NCBI RefSeq assembly: GCF_014529935.1
Contig: NZ_JACVFC010000002.1
Span: 124,001 to 188,000 of the forward strand
Source of the DNA: Chitinophaga qingshengii
GTDB lineage: Bacteria; Bacteroidota; Bacteroidia; Chitinophagales; Chitinophagaceae
Length of the DNA: 64,000 bases
Reading direction: 5' to 3'
The notes below the pieces were generated by a model. It saw only the letters and a program-made list of their open reading frames with translations. It had not been told where the DNA came from and made no database searches. A program made the translations under genes and the position numbers. Positions 17,807 through 26,922 of the stretch are shown here, one piece after another. Position 1 is the first letter of the stretch; each line of letters begins with the position of its first letter.

Positions 17807-18808
17807 ATGCTCAAATTATCTAATGAAACCAAGGTAGGCATACTTACCGTGCTGGGTATCACCTTACTCGTACTGGGCTTTAATGTATTGAAGGGAAAGA
17901 GCCTGTTTTCACACAACAAAACCATCTATGCTGTCTACAAACAGGTAAATGGACTACAACCCTCCAATGCCGTACAGGTAAATGGACTGGTGGTTGGAAA
18001 CGTTTCAGAGCTGAATGTAAAGGACAACGATCCCTCCAGGATACTGGTCACCCTTACCATTACCAAGAAAGTAAATATCCCCCGTAACTCAGTAGCCCGC
18101 ATCAGCAGCGACCTGCTGGGCACCAAAACCGTGCAGATGGACCTCGGTAACGCTACCGAATACCTGCAAAACGGCGATACCATCTACGCTGCAGTAGACG
18201 GCTCCATGACAGACGCCATCAAGGAACAAATCACCCCACTGGTGAGCAAACTGCAAGGCACCCTGTCCAATATCGACTCTGTACTGCTGGCGGTAAGCGC
18301 TATCCTCGATACCACCGCCAAAGGTAACCTCCAGGAAACCATGCGCAACCTGAATGTCACCATGCGCAATTTCTCCCATACCTCCGCTTCGCTCAACGGT
18401 ATGCTGGACCCGCAAAAAGGCAACATACAAGCCACTGTCAACAACCTGGCTTCTGTTACCGGCAACCTGAAAGCCAACAATGAAAAAATCGGCGGTATCC
18501 TCGATAATGCCAAAAAAGCCACCGACGCACTGGCAAACGGTAATATTGACAAAACCCTGCAGCAGTTGCAACAAACAACCGCCAGCCTCAATAGCACCAT
18601 GGCCAAACTCAACACTACCGACGGAACCGCAGGCCTCCTGCTCAATGATAAAAAGGTGTATAACAACCTGCAATCATCGCTCGGTAACCTGAACAAACTA
18701 CTGGAAGACCTCCGCGTCAATCCTAAACGTTATGTGCATTTCTCCCTGTTCGGCAAAAAAGATAAAACGAAACCACTGCCTTCCGATACTGCAGCGGTAC
18801 AACAATAA
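17807..18808 (+). CDS. MlaD/MCE-family lipid-transport protein
   Basis: 333 aa. One N-terminal membrane helix (VGILTVLGITLLVLGFNVL) is followed by an MCE domain (YKQVNGLQPSNAVQVNGLVV, GNVSELNVKDNDPSRILVTL). A long Asn-rich helical tail (about residues 150-300) has repeated NNLASVTGNLK-like units, probably a coiled coil. MCE proteins bind and shuttle phospholipids between inner and outer membranes, normally with an MlaE/MlaF ABC transporter; those genes are not in this window. It is followed after 6 bases by the OstA-like gene, so both are likely one transcript. Confidence 0.9.
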   Translation: MLKLSNETKVGILTVLGITLLVLGFNVLKGKSLFSHNKTIYAVYKQVNGLQPSNAVQVNGLVVGNVSELNVKDNDPSRILVTLTITKKVNIPRNSVARISSDLLGTKTVQMDLGNATEYLQNGDTIYAAVDGSMTDAIKEQITPLVSKLQGTLSNIDSVLLAVSAILDTTAKGNLQETMRNLNVTMRNFSHTSASLNGMLDPQKGNIQATVNNLASVTGNLKANNEKIGGILDNAKKATDALANGNIDKTLQQLQQTTASLNSTMAKLNTTDGTAGLLLNDKKVYNNLQSSLGNLNKLLEDLRVNPKRYVHFSLFGKKDKTKPLPSDTAAVQQ

Positions 18809-18814
18809 GCGTAC

Positions 18815-20698
18815 ATGAATCAATATATCAGATCAGTCCTTTTACTGGCAGTGATATGCCTGGCAGCGATATTGCCGGCCCATGCCCAGGTGCCGGGCCA
18901 GCCCGCACCTAAAAAAGGTACCGTGATCGAAATCCTGGGAGCAGATACACTGCAGATTATCGAAAAAGATACCATCAACGTCACCCGCTTTATCGGCCAT
19001 GCCCGGTTTAAACAAGGCACTACCCTGTTTTTCTGCGACAGCGCCATTAAAAACAATAAAACCAATATCGTAGACGCCTACGGTAACGTACATATCAATC
19101 AGGCAGACAGTGTCCACATCTACGGTAACTACCTCAACTACGACGGTAATACCCGTATCGCTATCCTCCGGGAAAACGCCCGCCTTACCGACGGGAAAGT
19201 GACCATCACCGGCCCGGAACTGCAATACGATATGAACGCCAAAATAGGCAGCTATGTAAAAACAGGCCGCCTGGTCAACGGGAAAAGCGTGCTCACCAGC
19301 GATGAAGGCTACTACTACACCGAAACCAAGGAAATGCATTTCCAGCGTAACGTGGTACTGGTAGACCCGGAATATACGCTTAGCACCGATGCCCTCCTGT
19401 ACAATACCGAAACAAAAATTGCCAACATCATCGCCCCTACCACCATCAATGAAGGGAAACGCATCATGTACGCTACCAGCGGTTATTATGATACCGATAA
19501 AGGTTATGGCAACTTCGGCAACCGGCCTACTATCGAAGACAGCACCGGCACCCTCACCGCCGATAACATAGAAATGGACAAACTGACCGGCTTCGCCTAT
19601 GCGACCGGTAACATGGTATATAAAGATACCGTCCGCAAAATGTCGCTGCTGGCTAACCATGGAACGGTCAACCAAAAAGAAAAGACCCTCCTGGCTACCC
19701 AGAAACCGCTGCTCATCATGGAAAAAGGTAAAGACACCATGTACCTGGCTGCTGATACCCTCTTTACGGGTGTCATCCGCCATGGCGACAGCCTCTCCAT
19801 CCCCTCCGTGGCCGGCCTTAAAAAGGAACCGGTGAAAGAGCCGCTGCGCGCCGTTAAAACCATACGGCCACCCCGGGAACATATCCCTATCGGTATATCC
19901 CTCATCAACCAGGGCGACTCCCTGGCCAGAAAACAACTGGACAGCGTTCCCGGCACGATCATGATGATGGCAGCCGACAGCGCACTGGCCAAAACAAAAG
20001 ATAAACTGGATTCCAACCGCGTTAAACTGGTGAAAATGGCACAACCGCCGCCTGTCGTCATGAAAGACTCGCTGCCGGGTATCAAACACCATGCAGACAG
20101 TATGGCGCTTTCCGCACCTAAAGACACGGCTGAACAACGGTATATCCTCGCCTATCACCATGTACGCATGTTCTCCGACTCCCTCCAGGGCGTGGCGGAC
20201 AGCGTCTATTATTCTACCAAAGATTCCATCTTCCGCTTCTTCCGTGATCCGGTGATGTGGTCCAATAATACCTCCCAGCTCAGCGCCGATACCATGCTGC
20301 TGTTCACCAAAAACCAGGCAGCCGATAAAGTGCTGATGATTAAAAACGCTTTCATCATCAATGAAGCCGGCCCGGAAATGTACAACCAGGTAAAAGGCAA
20401 TACCATCACGGGTTACGTCCTGGGAGAATCCATCGACTGGATGCATGTGGAAGGTAACGCGGAAACCATCAACTACGTTAAAGACCAGGGTGGCGCCTAT
20501 ATGAGCGTGAACAAAGCACAATGCGGTATCATCAATATCTTCTTTAAAAAGGGAGAAGTTGATAAAGTAGTGCTGATCAAAGACCCGGAAGGCACGGTGT
20601 ATCCGTTTACACAAAGGCCCAAGGACCAGTTGCAATTAGATAACTTCCACTGGGATATCAAACGCAAGCCGAAGACAAAATATGAGCTGATGCAATAA
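18815..20698 (+). CDS. OstA-like protein (LptA-type fold)
   Basis: 627 aa. The signal peptide (MNQYIRSVLLLAVICLAAIL) ends around HAQ. Residues about 40-330 are repeated beta-strand units of the OstA/LptA jellyroll type (FIGHARFKQGTTLFFCDSA, DAYGNVHINQADSVHIYGNY). A Pro/Lys-rich, low-complexity linker of roughly 110 residues (about 330-440) separates a second OstA-like block (YHHVRMFSDSLQGVADSVYY) from the end. In Bacteroidota these proteins are thought to help carry lipopolysaccharide across the periplasm. Neighbouring mlaD-like and lptD-like genes support an outer-membrane lipid role. Confidence 0.82.
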   Translation: MNQYIRSVLLLAVICLAAILPAHAQVPGQPAPKKGTVIEILGADTLQIIEKDTINVTRFIGHARFKQGTTLFFCDSAIKNNKTNIVDAYGNVHINQADSVHIYGNYLNYDGNTRIAILRENARLTDGKVTITGPELQYDMNAKIGSYVKTGRLVNGKSVLTSDEGYYYTETKEMHFQRNVVLVDPEYTLSTDALLYNTETKIANIIAPTTINEGKRIMYATSGYYDTDKGYGNFGNRPTIEDSTGTLTADNIEMDKLTGFAYATGNMVYKDTVRKMSLLANHGTVNQKEKTLLATQKPLLIMEKGKDTMYLAADTLFTGVIRHGDSLSIPSVAGLKKEPVKEPLRAVKTIRPPREHIPIGISLINQGDSLARKQLDSVPGTIMMMAADSALAKTKDKLDSNRVKLVKMAQPPPVVMKDSLPGIKHHADSMALSAPKDTAEQRYILAYHHVRMFSDSLQGVADSVYYSTKDSIFRFFRDPVMWSNNTSQLSADTMLLFTKNQAADKVLMIKNAFIINEAGPEMYNQVKGNTITGYVLGESIDWMHVEGNAETINYVKDQGGAYMSVNKAQCGIINIFFKKGEVDKVVLIKDPEGTVYPFTQRPKDQLQLDNFHWDIKRKPKTKYELMQ

Positions 20699-20717
20699 AA
20701 TTTATTTACTCATTTCG

Positions 20718-20766
20718 TCATTTGGCCATTTGAAGGAGGCTCCGCTTCCCTTAAATGGCCAAATGA
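20718..20766. repeat. Intergenic palindrome with ATTTGGCCATTT words
   Basis: TCATTTGGCCATTT (20718-20731) pairs perfectly with AAATGGCCAAATGA (20753-20766), with an inner GAAG/CTTC stem. It lies between the OstA-like stop and nhaA, so it may end the envelope transcript. The words resemble the palindrome at 32575-32663. Confidence 0.7.
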
Positions 20767-20786
20767 TTTAATAACAAAATATCAAA

Positions 20787-21983
20787 ATGATTAGAAGCGC
20801 GTTTAAAACACTCCTGTCCCCGATTCACACATTTTTAAAAGATAGCCGCGCAGTAGGCATCATCCTGATCCTCTGCACCCTTGTCTCCATGATATTGGCG
20901 AATTCGGCCTGGCAGGAAGGTTATGTCGACTTCTGGAATGCACTCTTTGATCCTGCCGGCGGGCACCACTACCAGTACCGCGCCCTGCATCTGCCCAACT
21001 CCTATCTGTTATGGATAAACGACGGGATGATGGTACTGTTCTTTTTCCTGGTAGGCATGGAAATAAAAAGGGAACTCACCGTAGGTGAACTGTCGTCCCT
21101 GCGTAAGTCCATCCTGCCGGTGCTGGCAGCCATCGGCGGTATGTTGTTTCCGGCCCTTATCTTCAGCCTGTTTAATGGCGGCAGCGACTATGCACATGGC
21201 TGGGGCATCCCCATGGCTACCGACATCGCTTTCTCACTCGGCATCCTTTCCCTGCTGGGTAACAGGGTACCGGTAAGCCTGAAAATTTTCCTCATGGCGC
21301 TGGCTATCATCGATGACCTGGGCGCTATTCTGACGATCGCTATCTTTTATACGCCACATCTCAATGTCCAATATTTGCTGATGGCAGGTGGTATATTGTT
21401 GATACCCATTGCGCTGAACCTGCTGAAAGTTCAACGGCTGATCCTGTATTTTATTCCCGGTATTATATTGTGGTACTGCCTGTTCAATTCCGGCGTACAT
21501 GCCACTATTGCTGGTGTATTACTTGCGTTCTGCATTCCGCAGGATAAAATCGCCGACCTGGTACATGGACTGCATGATCCGGTGAATTTTGTCATCATGC
21601 CCGTTTTTGCATTGGCCAATACTGCGATACAATTGCCGTCAGACATCATCGGCGCACTGCATAACGACATCAGTTATGGCATTATCGCCGGGCTCGTACT
21701 GGGCAAACCGCTGGGTATTTTTATACTTTCTTTTGCAGCAGTGAAATTAAAAATGGCCAGTCTGCCTTCCAAATCAGGATGGTTACAACTCATTGGCGTA
21801 GGGCTTATTGCAGGTATCGGCTTCACCATGTCTATATTTATATCTTCACTGGCATATGTAGAAAGGGAGTACCAGATTATTGCGATCATTTCCGTGATAG
21901 CCGCCTCCCTCATAGCCGGTATTGCGGGTTTCACCTTTCTTCGTTTATTGAAGCCCGTTATCCCGGTCAAGAAAAGTAAATGA
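20787..21983 (+). CDS. nhaA: Na+/H+ antiporter NhaA
   Basis: 398 aa, about the usual length, with some 11-12 membrane helices. NhaA exchanges internal Na+ (or Li+) for external H+ across the inner membrane, giving salt and alkaline tolerance. Seen motifs: MMVLFFFLVGMEIKRELTVG, GWGIPMATDIAFSLGIL and ALAIIDDLGAILTIAIFY, the last holding the Asp-Asp ion-binding pair. The end is GFTMSIFISSLAYVE, also typical. It appears to be monocistronic. Confidence 0.96.
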   Translation: MIRSAFKTLLSPIHTFLKDSRAVGIILILCTLVSMILANSAWQEGYVDFWNALFDPAGGHHYQYRALHLPNSYLLWINDGMMVLFFFLVGMEIKRELTVGELSSLRKSILPVLAAIGGMLFPALIFSLFNGGSDYAHGWGIPMATDIAFSLGILSLLGNRVPVSLKIFLMALAIIDDLGAILTIAIFYTPHLNVQYLLMAGGILLIPIALNLLKVQRLILYFIPGIILWYCLFNSGVHATIAGVLLAFCIPQDKIADLVHGLHDPVNFVIMPVFALANTAIQLPSDIIGALHNDISYGIIAGLVLGKPLGIFILSFAAVKLKMASLPSKSGWLQLIGVGLIAGIGFTMSIFISSLAYVEREYQIIAIISVIAASLIAGIAGFTFLRLLKPVIPVKKSK

Positions 21984-22102
21984 TGGATTGGCACTGTTAT
22001 TGTAAGGCTATCCCGAATTTTATTCAACCGGATATACTTTAGAGAGAATAGCCAACGTTAATAGACGCAAACATTTTTTGCATTAATAAATAAGCAACAT
22101 CT

Positions 22103-22627
22103 ATGAAAAAAGTCGTGTTATTTTTGAGTTTGTTTGCCCTGCTGGCAGTACAAGCTAACGCGCAGAAGAAAAAAAGCTATGGCAACAATGTTGAAAACTA
22201 CAACACCGCGCTGGGCATTCGCCTGAACCCGTGGGTAGTAGGTTTTACTATTAAACATTTTATCCAGGGCCCTCACGCCATTGAAGGTATCGTAAGCACC
22301 AACCACGAGCACAAAGCTAACGTAACTATCACTGGCTTGTATGAATATCACTGGAATATTGGCAGACCGGAACTGAATATGTATGCAGGTGGTGGCGCCC
22401 ACATCGGTTTCTACGATCGTCGTGATTATGACTGGGACCGTTATGTAGACAAAGGCAAAGGTACTTATGTATCTCCCGGCCTGGACGGTATCATCGGTGT
22501 TGAATGGACCTTTAAGAAAATACCGTTGAACCTGAGCGCTGACCTGAAACCATACGTTCAGTTTGTTGGCCCGACCAACTACATTGGTGAAGAAATTGGT
22601 GGTGTATCTGCAAGATTCACCTTCTAA
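22103..22627 (+). CDS. Hypothetical secreted or small outer-membrane barrel protein
   Basis: 174 aa. A signal peptide (MKKVVLFLSLFALLAVQANA, cut after A20) precedes a mature protein of alternating polar/hydrophobic strands ending in aromatic Phe (GGVSARFTF), which is the end signature of small outer-membrane beta-barrels. Other strands include ALGIRLNPWVVGFTIKHF and NMYAGGGAHIGFY. No enzymatic motif is seen; the family is not recognised with confidence. It is monocistronic and ends in a strong terminator. Confidence 0.7.
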   Translation: MKKVVLFLSLFALLAVQANAQKKKSYGNNVENYNTALGIRLNPWVVGFTIKHFIQGPHAIEGIVSTNHEHKANVTITGLYEYHWNIGRPELNMYAGGGAHIGFYDRRDYDWDRYVDKGKGTYVSPGLDGIIGVEWTFKKIPLNLSADLKPYVQFVGPTNYIGEEIGGVSARFTF

Positions 22628-22653
22628 GATAGCGGAAACGCTAGTAACCCGTA

Positions 22654-22687
22654 AACGGATCATGAGGCAAGCATGATCCGTTTTTTT
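22654..22687 (+). terminator. Terminator of the small barrel gene
   Basis: An 11-bp stem AACGGATCATG / CATGATCCGTT with a 7-base loop is followed by a T-run. Confidence 0.9.
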
Positions 22688-22695
22688 ATGTTCCT

Positions 22696-22703
22696 TATTT
22701 TTG
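22696..22703 (+). promoter_or_regulatory. Candidate -7 box of nnr
   Basis: TATTTTTG fits TAnnTTTG and lies 16 bases before the ATG at 22720, just after the preceding terminator. No -33 TTTG is present at the right distance. Confidence 0.4.
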
Positions 22704-22719
22704 ATTTACTTTTAGGAAT

Positions 22720-24237
22720 ATGAAAATCTTCACCGCTGCACAGATCCGGGAGGCAGACGCCTTTACCATTACACAGGAGCCTGTAAGCAGTACAGACCTG
22801 ATGGCGAGAGCCGCAGGGAAGTGCGCAGACTGGCTCATGGATCGTTTTGCGCCATCTCATTCCTTCTTTATTTTCTGTGGAAAAGGTAACAACGGCGGCG
22901 ATGGCCTCGTCATTGCACAGCGACTGCTGGAAGAAGGTTACCAGGTGACCGCTTGCCTGTTGGAATATGGTAACAGGGCCAGTGAAGATTATGTATATTA
23001 TTACCGCCGGTTACAACAACAATATGCCGGCCGTATCCGTGAAATAGCCGATGTTACCGCCTTTCCGGAACTACCCGCGTCCGCCGTTATTGTAGATGCT
23101 ATTTTTGGTACCGGTCTCAATAAACCCATTGAAGGCTGGCTGGCCGGTATGATCCATAAAATCAACGACCAGTATCCCCGCCATACTATTGTGGCCATTG
23201 ATATGCCCTCCGGGCTGATGGCTGATGCCAGCTGCCGCAATACGCCTGTGATACAGGCCCATCATACCCTTAGCTTCGAATTTTATAAACTCGCCTTCCT
23301 GATGCCGGAAAACGCGGCACTCGTTGGTCAGGTACAAATAATACCTATCGGACTTTCACCGGACTATATAACGCATACGCCTGCACGCTATCATCTGGCA
23401 GATAAGGAGATGATGCACACCATTTACATGCCCCGGCCCCCCTTTGCACACAAGGGAACCTTTGGCCACGCCTTGCTGATTGCCGGCAGTATGGGAAAGA
23501 TGGGAGCCGCCGTGCTGAGTGCCAAAGCCTGTCTGCGCTCTGGGGTAGGACTCCTTACCTGCCATATCCCCCGTTGCGGGTATGATATTATGCAGATCAG
23601 CGAGCCCGCGGCCATGAGCGTGACCGATGAACTGCAGGACCACAGCGCCCATTTTCATGAACAGGCCGATGCCCGCTATAAAACAATCGGCATAGGGCCC
23701 GGACTGGGTGCGGCTACTGCCACCGCCCGCTCCCTGGAAAAACTGCTGTCCACCTACAAACGCCCTATGGTGATTGATGCAGACGCATTGAATATACTCT
23801 CCGTATATCCGTCACTGTTATACCAGGTGCCGGCTGGTTCTATTCTTACACCGCATCCTAAAGAGTTTGAGCGGCTTTTTGGCGCTACCGCCAATGATTT
23901 TGAAAGACTGGAACTCCTATCCAGGCAGGCGGTACGGCTGCAGCTGTATATCCTGCTGAAAGGCCGTTATACAGCCATTGCCTGTCCGGATGGCGCGGTA
24001 TACTTTAATGCCACCGGTAATCCCGGCATGGCTACCGGCGGCAGCGGAGATGTGCTCACCGGTATACTGACCGGTCTCCTGGCACAGGATTATGCCCCCA
24101 AAGCGGCCGTATTGCTGGGCGCCTGGCTGCACGGTTATGCCGGCGATCTGGCAGCCGCAAGCCTGTCGCAGGAAGCCATGACGGCTAATGACATCATTTC
24201 CCATCTGGGCGCGGCTTTCCTGGAATGTTTTTATTAG
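22720..24237 (+). CDS. nnr: Bifunctional NAD(P)HX epimerase / ADP-dependent dehydratase
   Basis: 505 aa. Two domains: the N-terminal YjeF_N epimerase (residues about 1-215), with FFIFCGKGNNGGDGLVIAQR, and the C-terminal ribokinase-like dehydratase (about 225-505), with AGSMGKMGAAVLSAKACLRS and GNPGMATGGSGDVLTG, the nucleotide-site loop. Together they repair hydrated NADH and NADPH: the epimerase interconverts R and S forms, and the dehydratase removes water from the S form using ADP. It is monocistronic. Confidence 0.95.
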   Translation: MKIFTAAQIREADAFTITQEPVSSTDLMARAAGKCADWLMDRFAPSHSFFIFCGKGNNGGDGLVIAQRLLEEGYQVTACLLEYGNRASEDYVYYYRRLQQQYAGRIREIADVTAFPELPASAVIVDAIFGTGLNKPIEGWLAGMIHKINDQYPRHTIVAIDMPSGLMADASCRNTPVIQAHHTLSFEFYKLAFLMPENAALVGQVQIIPIGLSPDYITHTPARYHLADKEMMHTIYMPRPPFAHKGTFGHALLIAGSMGKMGAAVLSAKACLRSGVGLLTCHIPRCGYDIMQISEPAAMSVTDELQDHSAHFHEQADARYKTIGIGPGLGAATATARSLEKLLSTYKRPMVIDADALNILSVYPSLLYQVPAGSILTPHPKEFERLFGATANDFERLELLSRQAVRLQLYILLKGRYTAIACPDGAVYFNATGNPGMATGGSGDVLTGILTGLLAQDYAPKAAVLLGAWLHGYAGDLAAASLSQEAMTANDIISHLGAAFLECFY

Positions 24238-24357
24238 GATACAGGCCCAATGGCCCTTCGGGGAATTCCCGGATAAAATAACCATTCTACCGGTACGGAT
24301 GACACGCTTCAAATCCGCTACCACATTAACTTTCTATTCATTTCTTTATTGCCTGCG

Positions 24358-24387
24358 GTAATTCCTGAACCGTAATTCGTAATTCAA
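24358..24387 (+). repeat. Half copy of the ATTACGAATT palindrome family
   Basis: GTAATTCCTGAACCGTAATT followed by CGTAATTC repeats the same word as the arms of the palindromes at 58670 and 63803, but the matching left arm is absent. It lies in the 232-base gap between nnr and hppA, which otherwise holds nothing I recognise. Confidence 0.5.
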
Positions 24388-24469
24388 AATTTTATTATTT
24401 ATATTTATTGGATAACATTTATTCAATCAATACGCTATTTTTTCAACCGAGCAATTTAAATACGCTTCT

Positions 24470-26671
24470 ATGAGTATCGTTTTCCTCGTTCCCTGTTTTG
24501 GATTACTGGCCTTGTTATTTACTGCAGTCCGCAGTTCCTGGGTTTCCCGCCAGGATGCGGGCAATGAAAAGATGAAAGAAATAGCGCAGCACATTGCGGA
24601 AGGCGCTATGGCATTCCTGAAAGCGGAGTATAAAGTACTCATCTACTTTGTTATCATAGCTGCGCTGTTACTGGGTTATATGGGAGCATCCCATCATACC
24701 TCCCACTGGTCGATAGGCCTGGCCTTCGTTATCGGGGCTGTCTTTTCTGCCACTGCCGGATTTATCGGAATGAAAATAGCAACCAAAGCCAACGTGCGCA
24801 CTGCACAAGCCGCCCGTACCAGCCTGGCTAAGGCGCTGGGAGTATCCTTCACCGGTGGTTCTGTGATGGGTATGGGTGTTGCCGGCCTCGCGGTATTGGG
24901 GCTAGGCTCTCTGTTTATTATCCTCAAATCGTACTTTGGCGCCGCTGCCAATACTACTGAAATGATCAGAACCATCGAGGTGCTGACCGGTTTCTCCCTG
25001 GGTGCGGAGAGCATCGCGCTCTTTGCCCGTGTAGGCGGCGGTATCTATACCAAAGCGGCCGATGTAGGCGCCGACCTGGTAGGTAAGGTGGAAGCCGGCA
25101 TCCCGGAAGATGATCCGCGTAACCCCGCCACCATCGCCGATAACGTAGGCGATAACGTAGGCGACGTGGCCGGTATGGGCGCCGACTTGTTCGGCTCCTA
25201 TGTTGCCACCGTACTGGCTACCATGGTACTGGGCTCTGAAACAGCCTCCCAGGACATGTTTGGCGGCCTTGCTCCCATCCTCCTCCCCATGATGATTGCC
25301 GGTAGCGGTATCATTTTCTCCATCATCGGCACTTTCTTCGTACGCATCAGCGATAGCGCAGGGCTTAATACCGGCGTGGTACAGAAAGCGCTCAATATGG
25401 GCAACTGGGGTTCTATTATCCTCACAGCTATTGCTTCCTGGTTCCTGGTTAACTGGATACTGCCCGACGGCCCTATGGTGCTCCGTGGTCACGAATTCAC
25501 CAAAGGCCAGGTATTCGGCTCTATCGTGGTAGGACTGGTAGTGGGTACCCTTATGAGCATCATCACAGAATATTATACGGCCATGGGTAAACGCCCGGTA
25601 CGTTCCATCATCCGTCAATCTGCTACCGGCGCTGCCACCAACATCATCGGTGGTCTCTCTGTAGGGATGGAATCTACGGCGCTGCCTATCCTGGTACTGG
25701 CGCTGGGCATCTATGGTTCCTACGCTTTCGCCGGACTCTACGGCGTGGCGATTGCCGCTGCCGGTATGATGGCCACCACGGCTATGCAGCTGGCGATCGA
25801 CGCCTTCGGCCCTATCGCGGACAACGCCGGTGGTATCGCTGAAATGAGTGAACTGCCGAAAGATGTGCGTGAAAAAACCGATATCCTCGATGCGGTAGGC
25901 AACACTACCGCTGCTACCGGTAAAGGATTTGCCATCGCTTCTGCTGCCCTCACCGCACTGGCGCTGTTCGCGGCTTTCGTAGGGGTAGCCGGCATCAAAG
26001 GCATCGATATTTATAAGGCCGACGTACTGGCCGGACTTTTTGTGGGCGGTATGATCCCTTTCATCTTCTCCTCACTGGCCATTGCAGCGGTAGGACGCGC
26101 AGCCATGGCGATGGTGGAAGAAGTACGGCGCCAGTTCCGTGAAATACCCGGCATCATGGAAGGAACCGGCAAACCGGAATACGATAAATGCGTGGCTATC
26201 TCTACCCAGGCTTCTATCCGCGAAATGATCCTGCCTGGCGCTATCGCACTCATCTCCCCCCTGCTCATCGGCTTTATCGCTGGTCCTGAAGTATTGGGCG
26301 GCTTCCTCGCCGGTGCTACTGTCAGCGGTGTACTGATGGGTATCTTCCAGAACAACGCCGGCGGCGCCTGGGATAACGCGAAAAAATCCTTCGAGAAAGG
26401 CGTGGAAATTAACGGGGAGACCTTCTACAAAAAATCTGAACCACATAAAGCATCTGTAACCGGTGATACGGTAGGTGATCCGTTTAAAGATACTTCCGGT
26501 CCTTCTATGAACATCCTCATCAAACTGATGTCGATCGTTTCATTGGTCATTGCACCTACCCTGTCAGAGAAATTCCACACCAAGGAAGAAGTACCACCGG
26601 TAGTAAAGGTAAAAACCGTTACACCGCCTGCTGTGAAAGCTCAACAGGCGTATGTCCTGGACCTGAAATAA
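24470..26671 (+). CDS. hppA: Membrane-bound ion-pumping pyrophosphatase, K+-dependent type
   Basis: 733 aa with about 16 membrane helices. It hydrolyses pyrophosphate to pump H+ and/or Na+ out of the cytoplasm. The substrate-site motif DVGADLVGKVEAGIPEDDPR followed by DNVGDNVGDVAGMGADL is intact. In the motif GNTTAATGKGFAIA the Ala after TTA marks the K+-dependent branch; K+-independent enzymes have Lys there. Whether Na+, H+ or both are pumped needs comparison of helix-6 residues. It has a Pro/Val/Lys-rich tail after residue about 700. It is monocistronic, with a long hairpin downstream. Confidence 0.95.
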   Translation: MSIVFLVPCFGLLALLFTAVRSSWVSRQDAGNEKMKEIAQHIAEGAMAFLKAEYKVLIYFVIIAALLLGYMGASHHTSHWSIGLAFVIGAVFSATAGFIGMKIATKANVRTAQAARTSLAKALGVSFTGGSVMGMGVAGLAVLGLGSLFIILKSYFGAAANTTEMIRTIEVLTGFSLGAESIALFARVGGGIYTKAADVGADLVGKVEAGIPEDDPRNPATIADNVGDNVGDVAGMGADLFGSYVATVLATMVLGSETASQDMFGGLAPILLPMMIAGSGIIFSIIGTFFVRISDSAGLNTGVVQKALNMGNWGSIILTAIASWFLVNWILPDGPMVLRGHEFTKGQVFGSIVVGLVVGTLMSIITEYYTAMGKRPVRSIIRQSATGAATNIIGGLSVGMESTALPILVLALGIYGSYAFAGLYGVAIAAAGMMATTAMQLAIDAFGPIADNAGGIAEMSELPKDVREKTDILDAVGNTTAATGKGFAIASAALTALALFAAFVGVAGIKGIDIYKADVLAGLFVGGMIPFIFSSLAIAAVGRAAMAMVEEVRRQFREIPGIMEGTGKPEYDKCVAISTQASIREMILPGAIALISPLLIGFIAGPEVLGGFLAGATVSGVLMGIFQNNAGGAWDNAKKSFEKGVEINGETFYKKSEPHKASVTGDTVGDPFKDTSGPSMNILIKLMSIVSLVIAPTLSEKFHTKEEVPPVVKVKTVTPPAVKAQQAYVLDLK

Positions 26672-26701
26672 AATAAAACCAGGCTCTGTCCTCCATATGA
26701 T

Positions 26702-26785
26702 AGCGGACAATTAGCGGAAGCAGGTCATAATAACATGATTAACAATCAATTATTACCTATTCCCCCTAATTGTCCGCTTCTTTTT
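26702..26785 (+). terminator. Terminator of hppA
   Basis: AGCGGACAATTAG (26702-26714) pairs with CTAATTGTCCGCT (26766-26778), followed by TCTTTTT. The loop of about 51 bases is unusually long and contains AATAA/TTATT words that can extend the fold. Confidence 0.65.
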
Positions 26786-26793
26786 AAAAATTT

Positions 26794-26873
26794 ACTGTAA
26801 TTTATTTTGTTACAGTTAAAAAGAACCCTACTTTTGTGTTGTTAAACTGTAACAAAAAACAAAACAGTTAAAC
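26794..26873 (+). promoter_or_regulatory. Promoter with -33/-7 boxes and TTACAGT operator repeats
   Basis: TTTG (26806-26809), 19 bases, then TACTTTTG (26829-26836) is an exact Bacteroidota promoter. Around it are four related words: ACTGTAA (26794), GTTACAGTTAAA (26809), GTTAAACTGTAAC (26841) and ACAGTTAAAC (26864). The second and third form an inverted pair flanking the -7 box. This arrangement suggests a repressor covering the promoter of the oxidoreductase gene. Confidence 0.7.
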
Positions 26874-26922
26874 AGGTTATCGATTCAGATTGTTATTACA
26901 TTACGATAAAATTGAACTAAAT

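Noticed and set aside
18842..20635. A 597-codon open frame antisense to the OstA-like gene
   Set aside because: It fully mirrors a well-supported gene, has no recognisable domain and is explained by codon bias of the sense gene.
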